Source: an uncultured Bacteroides sp. (GTDB lineage: Bacteria > Bacteroidota > Bacteroidia > Bacteroidales > Bacteroidaceae). Taken from it: 64,000 bases of DNA. The position numbers and the translations under genes are program-made. The stretch covers positions 1-64,000 of the forward strand of contig CAMTOS010000001.1 of the NCBI GenBank assembly GCA_947074195.1, in the 5' to 3' direction. The notes under the pieces are model-generated. The model was not told the origin of the DNA, did no database searches, and saw only the letters and a list, made by a program, of their open reading frames with translations. Of the stretch, positions 26,718 through 36,535 are shown in pieces (the first letter of the stretch is position 1; every line of letters starts with the position of its first letter).

Positions 26718-28962
26718 TTCTTCTTATATTTAGTGCAGATCCGGCACGGAACCATTCAATCTGCTGTTCAGTATATGTATGATTAACGTCAAAACTTTCT
26801 TCTTCACCTGTTTCATGTCGTAGTGTAATCTGAAGAGGTTTCCCGGGTTGCATCTGCTGTAAACCTGTGACCGAAATGATATCACGTTCTTCAATACGGT
26901 CATAATCATCTTCATTGATGAAAGTCAGGACAAGTGTACCCAGCTTTTTTAAATTCTCTTCGTGCAGATGCGCAAAACTTTTTGCAAGAATGACACGAAC
27001 ATTAAGAAAACGTGGTTCGAGCACTGCATGTTCACGATTAGATCCATCGCCATAATTTTCACCAGACACTATAATAGAATAAATATGATTTGCCTTATAT
27101 TGTTTAGCGGTTTCTGCTACACTTTCATAATTATTCGTAAAACGATTCCAAACTTTGTTCATTCGGCCATTAAAAGCGTTTGTTGCACCCATTAAAAGAT
27201 TATCTGATATCTTTTCGAGATGTCCGCGATAACGCAACCACGGACCGCATACAGAGATTTGATCAGTAGTACATTTACCTTTTATCTTTATCAGCAAAGC
27301 CAGATTAGTAAAATCATTTCCATCCCATGGTTTTGCTCTGTCAATGAATTGCAACGTTTGCGATTCCGGATTAATTTCGATCTCTTCATTATTATGTTGA
27401 GGTGCAATATAATTTTCTTCTTTACTAACAAAGCCGTATTCGGGTAATTCATCACCCGATGGTTCCGAGAATTTCACTTTTTCACCATCATGTGTAAACA
27501 AGCGATCTTTTAATGGATTAAAACAGAGATCACCAGCTATGGTAACAGCGGTAACAATTTCCGGCGAAGCAATGAAAACGAAAGTATTCGGATTGCCATC
27601 AACACGTTTAGCGAAGTTTCTGTTAAAGGAAGTCAGAATAGAATTCTTCTTATCAGGATCCTTAAAATCGCGATTCCACTGACCTATGCAGGGACCACAG
27701 GCACATGACATTACTTTTGCACCTATACCATTTAATAATGTTAGTAAACCATCTCTTTCGGCAGTACTTTTTATTTGTTCACTACCGGGAATTATAAGAA
27801 GAGATGAAACAGTAGCAATATCTTTTTCCAGGGTTTGCCGGGCTATTGAGGCTGCCCGACTTAAATCCTGATAGGATGAATTGACACAGGAACCAATCAA
27901 TCCGACTTCCATATTTCTGGGATAACCATTGACTAATACTTGTTCACAGAATTCAGAAATCGGTGTAGCAGTTTCGGGAGTTAATGGTCCGTTAATATAT
28001 GGTTCAATTCCTGATAGATCTATTTCAATAACCTCGTCATAATAATTTGCCGGATTATCTGTCACCTCTGCATCAGCTTGCAAACAATCAAAAACATTAT
28101 TTGCCATTATTGCAACTTCTTCTCTTCCTGTGACAGTTAAATAAGCTGCCATTTTTTCATCATACGGAAAGACTGATGAAACTGCGCCCAATTCAGCACA
28201 CATATTACACATGGTAGCTTTGCCGGTAGCTGATATCGTTTCTGCACCCGGACCGAAATATTCTATTACAGAATTATGCCCTCCTTTTACAGTCAACATT
28301 CCTACCAGTTTAAGTATAACATCTTTTGGAGATGCCCATCCACTAAGCTGACCTGTTAAATGTATACCAATAACTCTTGGCATTTTTATTTTAAGTGGCT
28401 GACTACACATTAAATCTACAGCCTCAATACCACTAATACCAATGCCCAGCATACCAAGACCACCGGTATTTGGAATATGCGAATCAATTCCAGCAAGTAA
28501 TCCACCGGGGAAAGCGTAATGCTCTAAAAGTATCTGATGAATAATACCTGCACCGGGTTTCCAGAACCCAATGCCATATTTAGAAGATGCTTTCCGAAGA
28601 AATGTATAAATTTCCTCATGAGTAATTAATGATTCCGGCAGATCAAATTTATCGTTTTTGCATGCTTTAATAAAATGATCACAGTGTACTGTTGTAGGTA
28701 AACCGACATGATTACGGTGAGCATTAATAAATAACAAAAGTGGCATTTGTGCCGATGCATCCTGCATAGCCAAATGGTCGGGAACTAAATCAATATAGTC
28801 ATGTTCTTTCTGATAAGTTTTTATTTTCTTTTGATCCAAGAGATGCGCATATAATATTTTCTCTGTTAGCGTTAGGGGTTGTTTAAGAATGTTTTTTACA
28901 TGATCGATCTTCTCTTTATAAACAGAATAAAACTTATTTATAATTTCCGAATCAAATACCAT
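26710..28962 (-). CDS. Aconitate hydratase (mitochondrial-type), possibly divergent paralogue
   Basis: 750 residues, the aconitase A length found in Bacteroidales. Catalytic and cluster residues are present: Asp160-Ser161-His162, cluster cysteines Cys359 (GSCVNSS), Cys422 and Cys425 (CACGPC), arginines in TSFNRNFAKR, and Ser-Asn-Arg in GENYGDGSNREH. Some normally invariant neighbours are changed: the usual TDSHTPN reads IDSHIPN, SCTNSS reads SCVNSS, and GSSREH reads GSNREH. The base composition looks more AT-rich than the flanking genes. It is the first gene of a two-gene operon with the altered isocitrate dehydrogenase. No citrate synthase gene follows, as it would in the familiar acn-icd-gltA arrangement. 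Confidence 0.88.
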   Translation of the reverse strand: MVFDSEIINKFYSVYKEKIDHVKNILKQPLTLTEKILYAHLLDQKKIKTYQKEHDYIDLVPDHLAMQDASAQMPLLLFINAHRNHVGLPTTVHCDHFIKACKNDKFDLPESLITHEEIYTFLRKASSKYGIGFWKPGAGIIHQILLEHYAFPGGLLAGIDSHIPNTGGLGMLGIGISGIEAVDLMCSQPLKIKMPRVIGIHLTGQLSGWASPKDVILKLVGMLTVKGGHNSVIEYFGPGAETISATGKATMCNMCAELGAVSSVFPYDEKMAAYLTVTGREEVAIMANNVFDCLQADAEVTDNPANYYDEVIEIDLSGIEPYINGPLTPETATPISEFCEQVLVNGYPRNMEVGLIGSCVNSSYQDLSRAASIARQTLEKDIATVSSLLIIPGSEQIKSTAERDGLLTLLNGIGAKVMSCACGPCIGQWNRDFKDPDKKNSILTSFNRNFAKRVDGNPNTFVFIASPEIVTAVTIAGDLCFNPLKDRLFTHDGEKVKFSEPSGDELPEYGFVSKEENYIAPQHNNEEIEINPESQTLQFIDRAKPWDGNDFTNLALLIKIKGKCTTDQISVCGPWLRYRGHLEKISDNLLMGATNAFNGRMNKVWNRFTNNYESVAETAKQYKANHIYSIIVSGENYGDGSNREHAVLEPRFLNVRVILAKSFAHLHEENLKKLGTLVLTFINEDDYDRIEERDIISVTGLQQMQPGKPLQITLRHETGEEESFDVNHTYTEQQIEWFRAGSALNIRRNE

Positions 28963-29067
28963 AATTGTTCAGATTAAAGTTTATAGTTTATACATATATT
29001 AAAATAACAAACGGCAAATAAGATTGTTTAACAAATCAAAAAATACACTAAGCTCACTTGCCGTAGG

Positions 29068-29075
29068 CAAACTTA
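29068..29075 (-). promoter_or_regulatory. -7 element upstream of aconitase gene
   Basis: TAAGTTTG on the minus strand, about 105 bp before the start codon. A small hairpin TTGCC-GTA-GGCAA overlaps it at 29058-29070. No -33 box at consensus spacing. Confidence 0.35.
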
Positions 29076-29126
29076 TATGAATTATTTTATTCAATTTTAC
29101 AACAAATAATCAATCACACTAACGGG

Positions 29127-31028
29127 ATGAAAGATCAAAGAAGTCTTCTGTCTGCAGATCATCAACTATTGTTGCAACGTAGTTTGTTGCAGCAGGAATA
29201 TGAATACGAGAAAAATGAATATGCAAAACAGGCAGAAATACAGGGTGTCGAACGTAAGATAAAACGTGGCATTTGCTGGTATCCGTTATCAGTAGGCAGA
29301 AGCTATTACAATGCGATGAATTCTCTGGCTGTCGAAGTTTCGCGCAATACCGATACAGAAACGGAGCATAACTTCGAATACGGTCGGCCGGTCCGTTTTT
29401 TTCATCAGAGCAGAGATGGAAAGATTACTTTTCTGAACTTTACGGCAACAGTAAGTTATGCCGAAGAGAACCGTATGGTGATTCTGATTCCCGGACAGGA
29501 AGCGCTGGCTGCAATACAGTCTTACGATACACTGGGCATTCAGCTTTATTTCGATGAAACGTCTTATAAAACGATGTTCGAAGCGCTGAATGATGTCATC
29601 AATGCAAAAAACAATAAGCTTGCCGATTTAAAAGAGATTCTTATCGGCAACCAAAAGCCTCAGCGCCGCGATCTTTTCCCGGTTCGTTTTCCATGGCTTA
29701 ATGTCAGTCAGGAAAAGGCTGTAAATGAGGTTTTGTGTGCCAAAGAAGTAGCTGTGGTTCACGGCCCTCCGGGAACGGGCAAAACAACGACATTGGTGGA
29801 AGCGGTTTATGAAACATTGCACCGTGAGAATCAGGTATTGGTTTGTGCACAGAGCAATACGGCTGTGGATTGGATTGCCGAAAAATTGGTCGACCGGGGT
29901 GTGCCGGTTCTGCGTATTGGTAACCCGGCTCGTGTGAATGATAAGATGTTGTCTTTTACTTACGAACGACAATTCGAAAATCATCCGGCTTATAGTGAAC
30001 TGTGGGGTATTCGTAAAGCCATTCGTGAGATGGCCGGAACGATGCGTCGGAAAAGTTATGAAGAGAAAGAGAAGATTCGCAACCGACTGCATAAGCTGCG
30101 TGACCGGGCTACAGAATTAGAGATTCTGATCAATGAAGAACTTTTTGCCAATGCGCGCGTCATTGCCTCGACGCTGGTCAGCAGTAATCATCGCGTGATG
30201 ACAGGGCGTCATTTTTCTACACTCTTTATTGATGAAGCTGCACAGGCCCTCGAAGCTGCTTGCTGGATTGCCATCCGTAAAACCGACCGGGTGGTTTTTG
30301 CCGGCGATCATTGTCAGTTACCACCAACCATTAAGTGTATTGAAGCTGCACGTGGCGGACTGAACCGAACGTTGATGGAAAAGGTGTGCGACCGCAAGCC
30401 CGATAGCGTTTCGTTATTAACCATTCAGTATCGCATGAATGAATCGATCATGAAGTTTCCGGCTCAATGGTTTTATGATGGACAACTGCAGGCAGCATCT
30501 GAAGTGAAGTATCGTGGTATTCTTGACTATGACACACCCATCAACTGGATTGATACTGCCGATATGCAATTCCACGAAGAGTTCCGTGCCGAAACAGCCG
30601 GTCGTATCAATAAACAGGAAGCCGAATTGTTATTGGAGGAGTTAGAACGATATATTCGCAAAATTGGTCCTGAAAGAATCCTCGAAGAGCAAATCGACTT
30701 TGGTATTATCTCTCCCTACAAAGCACAGATTCAGTATCTGCGCTCACTAATGAAGAAAAGTTCTTTCTTTCGTCCTTTCCGCAAACTCATTACGATACAT
30801 ACGGTAGATGGTTTTCAGGGACAAGAAAGAGATGTGATTTTTATCAGTCTGGTGCGTGCCAACGAAGACGGGCAAATCGGTTTTCTCAACGATCTGCGCC
30901 GTATGAATGTGGCCATCACCCGTGCAAGAATGAAGTTAGTTATCTTAGGTGATAGCTCAACATTGCAGAAACATTCGTTTTACCGGAAACTGATGGAGTA
31001 TATCGAGGAGATAAACGGGGAAGAATAA
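29127..31028 (+). CDS. SF1B DNA/RNA helicase, Upf1/IGHMBP2-like
   Basis: 633 residues. All superfamily 1 motifs appear in order. Motif I is HGPPGTGKTTTLVEAV (about residues 212-227) and motif Ia is VLVCAQSNTAVDWIAEKL. Motif II is FIDEAAQALEAA and motif III is VFAGDHCQLPPTI. Motif IV is QYRMNESIMKFP, motif V is THTVDGFQGQERDVIFISLV and motif VI is MNVAITRARMKLVIL. The DEAA box and the Upf1-type N-terminal beta-barrel plus stalk region assign it to the IGHMBP2/SMUBP-2 group rather than UvrD/PcrA. Role in RNA or DNA metabolism is unknown. It is convergent with mutS with two bases between stops. The ATG at 29127 is preceded by AACGGG. Confidence 0.9.
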   Translation: MKDQRSLLSADHQLLLQRSLLQQEYEYEKNEYAKQAEIQGVERKIKRGICWYPLSVGRSYYNAMNSLAVEVSRNTDTETEHNFEYGRPVRFFHQSRDGKITFLNFTATVSYAEENRMVILIPGQEALAAIQSYDTLGIQLYFDETSYKTMFEALNDVINAKNNKLADLKEILIGNQKPQRRDLFPVRFPWLNVSQEKAVNEVLCAKEVAVVHGPPGTGKTTTLVEAVYETLHRENQVLVCAQSNTAVDWIAEKLVDRGVPVLRIGNPARVNDKMLSFTYERQFENHPAYSELWGIRKAIREMAGTMRRKSYEEKEKIRNRLHKLRDRATELEILINEELFANARVIASTLVSSNHRVMTGRHFSTLFIDEAAQALEAACWIAIRKTDRVVFAGDHCQLPPTIKCIEAARGGLNRTLMEKVCDRKPDSVSLLTIQYRMNESIMKFPAQWFYDGQLQAASEVKYRGILDYDTPINWIDTADMQFHEEFRAETAGRINKQEAELLLEELERYIRKIGPERILEEQIDFGIISPYKAQIQYLRSLMKKSSFFRPFRKLITIHTVDGFQGQERDVIFISLVRANEDGQIGFLNDLRRMNVAITRARMKLVILGDSSTLQKHSFYRKLMEYIEEINGEE

Positions 31029-31030
31029 GG

Positions 31031-33649
31031 TTATTTTCCCCGAAGAATCTTCTTAATATCATTGATTTTATTTAATGCCTCAATCGGAGTCAGGTTATTG
31101 ACATCAAGATTAAGTATCTCATCACGAATCTGACAAAGCACCGGATCATCCAACTGAAAGAAGCTTAGCTGCATGCCTTCACGATGTTCCACCACTTCAC
31201 CTAATGGCTTGCTCCCTACTCCATTCTGACGATTATCCGTTTCGAGCTGTTTCAGAATTTCATTCGATCGTTTCACAATACTTTTAGGCATTCCCGCCAT
31301 CTTGGCCACATGAATACCGAAAGAGTGTTCACTACCACCACGCTCAAGTTTGCGCAGGAAGATCACTTTATTCTCTACCTCTTTTACAGAAACGTTGTAA
31401 TTCTTAATGCGCTTGAAAGATTTCTCCATCTCGTTCAGCTCATGGTAATGCGTTGCAAATAATGTACGTGCTCTGGCTTTGGGATGTTCATGAATATGTT
31501 CCACAATAGCCCATGCGATAGAGATACCATCGTAAGTAGAAGTACCACGTCCCAACTCATCGAAAAGTACCAGACTCCTTGGTGAAAGATTGTTCAGAAT
31601 ATCCGAAGCCTCATTCATTTCCACCATGAAAGTCGATTCACCTACCGAAATATTATCGCTTGCACCTACGCGGGTAAAGACCTTATCCACTAATCCGATA
31701 CGAGCACTTTCAGCCGGAACAAACGAACCGATCTGTGCCAATAATGTAATTAATGCAGTCTGTCGAAGCAACGCCGATTTACCAGCCATGTTCGGACCGG
31801 TAATGATGATGATTTGCTGTGAACTACTATCAAGCATCACATCATTGGCAATATATTTTTCTCCGATAGGTAATTGTTTCTCAATCACCGGATGACGTCC
31901 CTGGCGAATATCAAGCACATCAGAATCTTCAATTTGCGGGCGGATATAGTTGTTCAGTCGGGCTACATTGGCAAAAGAAAGCAGACAGTCGATGCGCGCA
32001 ATCATATTGGCATCGATCTGTAGTGCCGGAATAAATTCGCTCAAGGCAAGCACAAGTTCGTTGTATAAACGAGTTTCGAGTGATAATATCTTGTCTTCTG
32101 CACCCAGAATTTTTTCTTCGTATTCTTTCAGTTCCTGCGTGATATAGCGCTCGGCATTCACCAGTGTCTGTTTACGAATCCACTCCTGTGGCACTTTATC
32201 TTTATGAATATTGCGAACTTCAATAAAGTAACCAAATACATTATTAAAACCGATCTTAAGACTTGGAATACCAGTTGCTTCACTTTCACGTTGTTGAATC
32301 TGCAACAGGTAATCTTTACCCGAATAAGCTATACGGCGCAAATCATCCAGATCAGCATTAACTCCATCTTTAATCACACCACCTTTATTAATCAGTAAAG
32401 GAGGGTCATTATTAATTTCACGATCGATACGTTCGCGGATAGAAATACACAGGTTAAGCTGTTCGCCGATGCGGTTCAGACTCGGATTGTCGGCTGCCAG
32501 ACAAGCGGCTTTTATAGGTTCAATGGCCTGCAAGGCAATCTTTAACTGCACCACTTCGCGTGGAGAGACACGTCCCACAGCCACTTTAGAGAGAATACGT
32601 TCCAGGTCGCCGATGCGTTGTAACTCTTCTTCGATCAAATCCTTGAATTCAGGTTCGCGGAAGAAATACTCCACCACATTCAAACGGTCATTAATCGGCT
32701 TTTCATCTTTCAATGGAAATACCATCCAGCGTTTCAGCAGACGGGCGCCCATCGGACTGATTGTCTTATCGATGACATTAATCAGCGAACTGCCTCCATC
32801 GTTCATGCTGCCGATTAACTCCAGGCTTCGCACTGTAAATTTATCGAGACGTACATACTTATCTTCTTCGATACGCGCCAAAGAAGTGATATGTCCAATC
32901 TGTGTATGTTGGGTCATATCAAGATATTGCAGCACAGCTCCTGCAGCAATAATACCATTGGTAAGATGCTCTACCCCGAAACCTTTCAGATTCTTTGTTT
33001 CGAAATGTTTCAGCAACTTTTCCCGGGCCGATGTTTCAGTAAACACCCAGTCTTCCAGTTCGAAAGTAAAGAATTTATTCCCGAAATTACCCTCGAACAT
33101 TAAACGTTTGGTGCGTTCAAACAACACCTCTTTCGGAGCAAAGTTGTTCAACAATTTATCGATATAATCGAATGGTCCTTCGGCAGTCAGAAACTCTCCG
33201 GTCGAGATATCGAGAAAAGCGATACCACAACTATTCTTGGCAAAATGTACAGCTGCAAGGAAGTTATTCTCTTTATAATTCAGGATATTATCATTGATAG
33301 AAACCCCTGGCGTTACCAGTTCGGTAATACCACGCTTCACCAGTTTTTTAGTTGCTTTGGGATCTTCTAACTGATCACAGATAGCTACACGCTTTCCTGC
33401 ACGAATCAGTTTCGGCAGATAAGTATCGAGTGCATGATGCGGAAAACCGGCCATCTCGATGGTTTTGCCTTTTCCATTGGCTCTTTTTGTCAGCGTGATA
33501 CCTAATATTTCGGAAGCAATCACAGCATCATTTGAATAAGTTTCGTAGAAGTCACCACATCTGAAAAGCATCACCGCATCGGGGTGTTTGGCTTTCAGAT
33601 CTAAAAACTGCTTCATCATCGGGGTTAATTCAATATCATTCATGCTCAC
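31031..33649 (-). CDS. mutS: DNA mismatch repair protein MutS
   Basis: 872 residues. The mismatch-recognition domain has the F-x-E motif ([13 protein letters not shown], residues ~28-40). Core and clamp domains fill the middle. The ATPase domain carries Walker [19 protein letters not shown], the Q-loop/Walker B region [20 protein letters not shown], and the ATHYHEL switch. The C-terminal helix-turn-helix dimer contact ([17 protein letters not shown]) is present. A -7 element TAAATTTG on the minus strand at 33699-33706 lies 50 bp upstream. Monocistronic. Confidence 0.97.
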   Translation of the reverse strand: MSMNDIELTPMMKQFLDLKAKHPDAVMLFRCGDFYETYSNDAVIASEILGITLTKRANGKGKTIEMAGFPHHALDTYLPKLIRAGKRVAICDQLEDPKATKKLVKRGITELVTPGVSINDNILNYKENNFLAAVHFAKNSCGIAFLDISTGEFLTAEGPFDYIDKLLNNFAPKEVLFERTKRLMFEGNFGNKFFTFELEDWVFTETSAREKLLKHFETKNLKGFGVEHLTNGIIAAGAVLQYLDMTQHTQIGHITSLARIEEDKYVRLDKFTVRSLELIGSMNDGGSSLINVIDKTISPMGARLLKRWMVFPLKDEKPINDRLNVVEYFFREPEFKDLIEEELQRIGDLERILSKVAVGRVSPREVVQLKIALQAIEPIKAACLAADNPSLNRIGEQLNLCISIRERIDREINNDPPLLINKGGVIKDGVNADLDDLRRIAYSGKDYLLQIQQRESEATGIPSLKIGFNNVFGYFIEVRNIHKDKVPQEWIRKQTLVNAERYITQELKEYEEKILGAEDKILSLETRLYNELVLALSEFIPALQIDANMIARIDCLLSFANVARLNNYIRPQIEDSDVLDIRQGRHPVIEKQLPIGEKYIANDVMLDSSSQQIIIITGPNMAGKSALLRQTALITLLAQIGSFVPAESARIGLVDKVFTRVGASDNISVGESTFMVEMNEASDILNNLSPRSLVLFDELGRGTSTYDGISIAWAIVEHIHEHPKARARTLFATHYHELNEMEKSFKRIKNYNVSVKEVENKVIFLRKLERGGSEHSFGIHVAKMAGMPKSIVKRSNEILKQLETDNRQNGVGSKPLGEVVEHREGMQLSFFQLDDPVLCQIRDEILNLDVNNLTPIEALNKINDIKKILRGK

Positions 33650-33854
33650 AAATAGCCTCCTTATAGGTTTAAATGGTTGGGTAATAAATTCAGGGGAACA
33701 AATTTAGCTATAATATCTTGAGTTGGTTATATCTGTTATAAAAACTACCGGTTTATTTAGCGCCTTTTTAGATTTACAAGAAGTATGATGCAGTTCTTTA
33801 CAGCAATTATTCAATTCGCATTATTCATTTTACATAATTCGTTTTGCATAATTG
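33650..33854. promoter_or_regulatory. Upstream region of mutS
   Basis: About 200 bp, AT-rich. It holds the putative mutS -7 element (TAAATTTG, minus strand, 33699-33706) with no proper -33 box. Nothing else recognised before the repeat array. Confidence 0.4.
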
Positions 33855-34008
33855 GTGCATAGCCTTATGCACTGTAGTGAACATGGGGATGCACTATAGT
33901 GCACAGCCTTATGCACCACGCTGCCAAAGGCTTTGCGGGAAACCGCAGGGCACTCTGCGGAAAACAGCCAAAGGCTCTGCGGAAAACTGCAGAAGGCTTT
34001 GCAGTAAA
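33855..34008. repeat. 22-bp-period intergenic array B (7 units, mini-palindromes)
   Basis: Seven exact 22-bp units (33855, 33877, 33899, 33921, 33943, 33965, 33987). Each is a 6-nt arm, 6-nt core, 6-nt arm and 4-nt linker. Unit 1 arms GTGCAT/ATGCAC and unit 5 arms CCGCAG/CTGCGG are perfect inverted repeats, units 3 and 7 match at 5 of 6, and the rest are degenerate. Cores are AGCCTT (units 1, 3) or AAGGCT (4, 6, 7), which are reverse complements. Arms also pair across linkers: TGCACTATAGTGCA (33890-33903) is a perfect 14-bp palindrome, and TGCGG-GAAA-CCGCA spans units 4 and 5. It sits between the mutS promoter and the ilvC terminator. Confidence 0.85.
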
Positions 34009-34009
34009 T

Positions 34010-34047
34010 AAAAAGGCCCTTCCCTGTCATCAAGACAGAGAAGGGCC
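34010..34047 (-). terminator. Terminator of ilv operon
   Basis: 14-bp stem, 34015-34028 with 34034-34047, one mismatch, 5-nt loop. On the minus strand it is followed by TTTTTATTTA. It lies 27 bp past the ilvC stop. Confidence 0.88.
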
Positions 34048-34073
34048 ATGCTACGAAAGTTAAACTCTAAATA

Positions 34074-35120
34074 TTAATTATTTTCCGGACGTAATTTACG
34101 TACGGTCATAGCAGTTTGCCACATTTCACTCTCGCGTAACTGGCGGAGTTCTTCTTCCAGTTTCTCGCGATAATCAGTCTTAGAATTGCTGTCGATAGAA
34201 ATCTGTGCTTCATTTCCTGTTTTTACACTGTCATATAATTGTTGCATTACAGGCTTGATCGCATCGTGGAAAGGACCCATCCAGTCGAGTGCACCACGCT
34301 GAGCAGTAGTCGAACAGTTTGCATACATCCAGTCCATACCGTTTTTAGCAAACAAAGGCATCAATGACTGAGTCAACTCTTCAACAGTTTCGTTGAATGC
34401 TTCAGATGGAGTATGACCATTTTCGCGCAATACTTCGTACTGAGCCAAAAGAAGTCCCTGAATACCACCCATCAATGAACCACGTTCGCCGGTAAGGTCA
34501 GAATAAACTTCGCGTTTGAAAGTTGTTTCGAACAAATAACCAGAACCTACACCGATACCCAAAGCAACGGCTCTTTCCCATGCATGACCAGTAGCATCCT
34601 GATAGATCGCGAATGAAGAGTTCAAGCCACGGCCTTCAAGGAACATTGTACGAAGTGAAGTACCTGAACCTTTAGGAGCCACAAGAATCACATCTACATC
34701 TGCCGGAGGAATAATACCTGTGCGTTCACTGTAAGTGATAGCGAAACCATGAGAGAAATATAATGCTTTACCTGCAGTAAGGTGTTTCTTTACTGTTGGC
34801 CAAACTTCGATTTGAGCTGCATCAGAAAGAAGATATTGGATAATTGTACCACGTTCGCAAGCTTCTTCGATTTCGAACAAAGTTTCGCCTGGTACCCAAC
34901 CATCAGCCACAGCTTTATCCCATGTTTTACCACCTTTGCGCTGACCAACGATTACGTTAAAACCATTATCGCGAAGATTCAGTGACTGACCTGGACCTTG
35001 TACACCATAACCAATTACAGCGATAGTTTCGTTTTTCAATACTTCACGAGCTTTTTCCAATGGAAATTCTTCACGGGTTACAACGTTTTCCATAACCCCA
35101 CCAAAATTCATCTGAGCCAT
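34074..35120 (-). CDS. ilvC: Ketol-acid reductoisomerase
   Basis: Isomerises and reduces 2-acetolactate or 2-aceto-2-hydroxybutyrate in valine, leucine and isoleucine synthesis. 348 residues. The N-terminal Rossmann motif is IAVIGYGVQGPGQSLNLRDN (about residues 33-52) with the cofactor loop VGQRKGGKTWD. The all-helical domain carries SDLTGERGSLMGGIQGLL with the Mg-binding acidic residues, then EELTQSLMPLFAKNGMD and YANCSTTAQRGALDW. It is the last gene of the ilv operon. A small hairpin GATAGC-TTTCAG-GCTATC (35140-35157) lies in the 63-bp gap before it. Confidence 0.95.
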   Translation of the reverse strand: MAQMNFGGVMENVVTREEFPLEKAREVLKNETIAVIGYGVQGPGQSLNLRDNGFNVIVGQRKGGKTWDKAVADGWVPGETLFEIEEACERGTIIQYLLSDAAQIEVWPTVKKHLTAGKALYFSHGFAITYSERTGIIPPADVDVILVAPKGSGTSLRTMFLEGRGLNSSFAIYQDATGHAWERAVALGIGVGSGYLFETTFKREVYSDLTGERGSLMGGIQGLLLAQYEVLRENGHTPSEAFNETVEELTQSLMPLFAKNGMDWMYANCSTTAQRGALDWMGPFHDAIKPVMQQLYDSVKTGNEAQISIDSNSKTDYREKLEEELRQLRESEMWQTAMTVRKLRPENN

Positions 35121-35183
35121 TTTGTTTTTGTTTTTTGGAGATAGCTTTCAGGCTATCCTGTTATTAATCTTTTTAATTCTTTC

Positions 35184-35927
35184 TTATTGAAAAAGTATTT
35201 TAGAGCGGCAAACAGTTTCTTCGCCGTTCTTCTTTACTTCGATATTATATTCATTCGGACTGACTTCATCCATAAAGAATGAGAGTTCATCACCAAAATA
35301 ACTTTCGGCTACATAAGCCATTTCGAATCGTTTGATTCGTTTTTCCTTATAGAGTTCCATCGGGAAAAGATCGAGGATATGCTCTATGTAGCGAATACTG
35401 TTGACATGACCATTCACATCGATATCGCTATACTTTGCTTTTATCTTATCGGCACACTCCTTGCTCGCCACTTTAATGCGCGATGGCTTTTCTATCGGAC
35501 AAGGTTCATCGCAAATATATTCGTCAATACTACCGCCATGCAATGAAAACAAATCGGCTGGTTTGCGGGTTTCAAGATCGATCATAGCCCATACTGAACG
35601 GGCATAACCTATCTTTTTCCCATCCTTGTTTACTATAGCAAAGTTACGATCAGTAAACAATCGATATACATTCTCCACCCATGTTTCGATGGTAAATTCT
35701 TCGTATTGATAAGGCATATCTTCTAACTCGATAGCCAAACGGGAAAGCACCCAGGTGTAATTATTTTCATTTAATGAAGCAATACCGAATCCACGCTCAG
35801 TGGCGTGAAAACCTGCACTGTTCAGAATATGATTACCAAGAACTCCCATCGTGAGACGACCATTGAAGTCGACATGAAATGGTTCGGCTACGGCCTTGTA
35901 ACTTCCGATTTTACTCTTCTCTGTCAT
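35184..35927 (-). CDS. Acyl-ACP thioesterase (FatA/FatB-like)
   Basis: 247 residues from the ATG at 35927 (MTEKSKIGSYKAVAEPFHVD). An upstream in-frame ATG at 35975 would add 16 residues and lie deep inside ilvN. Two hotdog domains are visible. The first has NHILNSAGFHATERGFG and SRLAIELEDMPYQYEEFTIE. The second has DIDVNGHVNSIRYIEHILD with the Asn-His catalytic pattern (DxNxHVNxxRY). Hydrolyses acyl-ACP to free fatty acid. The start overlaps the ilvN 3' end by 17 bp, so it is cotranscribed and probably translationally coupled with the ilv genes. A link between branched-chain precursor supply and branched fatty acids is a guess. Confidence 0.88.
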   Translation of the reverse strand: MTEKSKIGSYKAVAEPFHVDFNGRLTMGVLGNHILNSAGFHATERGFGIASLNENNYTWVLSRLAIELEDMPYQYEEFTIETWVENVYRLFTDRNFAIVNKDGKKIGYARSVWAMIDLETRKPADLFSLHGGSIDEYICDEPCPIEKPSRIKVASKECADKIKAKYSDIDVNGHVNSIRYIEHILDLFPMELYKEKRIKRFEMAYVAESYFGDELSFFMDEVSPNEYNIEVKKNGEETVCRSKILFQ

Positions 35928-36495
35928 TTGTATTTTCGTTTTTATCGGCATTATGTCTTGATTCACGATCAGCAAGAAACTCGTTTACACGCTCGAAACA
36001 ACTTGTTGTAATGGCCACACGACCCGAACGTACAAACTGCAGAATGCATTGTAATTCGCGCAATTCATTATACATAGCTGTGATATCTTCACTATTGCCA
36101 TTCTTTTCTGCAATGGCAAAAACCGGATTCACTTCCACTATACGGGCATTGTATTTACGTATCACTTTCGAAGCTTCAGGTGTTGATTCAAATTCAGCAG
36201 TAGAAAGTTTATAAAGCGCGATTTCGTGAAAATAGATTTCATCTTCCACAAAGTAGTGCGCCTGCAAAACATCAATCTTCTTCACAATCTGTTTCACCAC
36301 TTTCTCTATCGTATCCTTATCGGTCCACACAGTAATGGTATATTTATGGATACCTTTAATAGAAGATGCCGAAACATTAAGACTTTCGATATTAATTTGA
36401 CGACGAGTAAAAACTGCCGTTATCTGATTGAGCACACCGGCTATATTTTCAGAGTGTACAATCAGCGTATACAGGGTTTTATTTTCATGATCCAT
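35911..36495 (-). CDS. ilvN: Acetolactate synthase small (regulatory) subunit
   Basis: 194 residues. The N-terminal ACT domain (about 8-80, TLIVHSENIAGVLNQITAVFTRRQINIESLNVS) binds valine for feedback control of IlvB in characterised homologues. The C-terminal ALS_ss_C-type domain spans about 85-180. It lies 40 bp downstream of ilvB, and its 3' end overlaps the thioesterase start by 17 bp. Confidence 0.93.
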   Translation of the reverse strand: MDHENKTLYTLIVHSENIAGVLNQITAVFTRRQINIESLNVSASSIKGIHKYTITVWTDKDTIEKVVKQIVKKIDVLQAHYFVEDEIYFHEIALYKLSTAEFESTPEASKVIRKYNARIVEVNPVFAIAEKNGNSEDITAMYNELRELQCILQFVRSGRVAITTSCFERVNEFLADRESRHNADKNENTNDREE

Positions 36496-36535
36496 TTTAA
36501 TTCTGGTGTTTTAAATTCAACCTTACTCTATTCTA

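Noticed and set aside
26710..28962. Aconitase gene as horizontally acquired because of its AT-richer look
   Set aside because: The difference is judged by eye only, there are no mobility genes nearby, and the 8-bp overlap with icd indicates an old operon. Codon statistics would be needed.
32469..33167. 232-codon open frame on the plus strand opposite mutS
   Set aside because: It is a shadow of the mutS frame: low complexity, Ser/Arg-rich, no homology pattern, no promoter.
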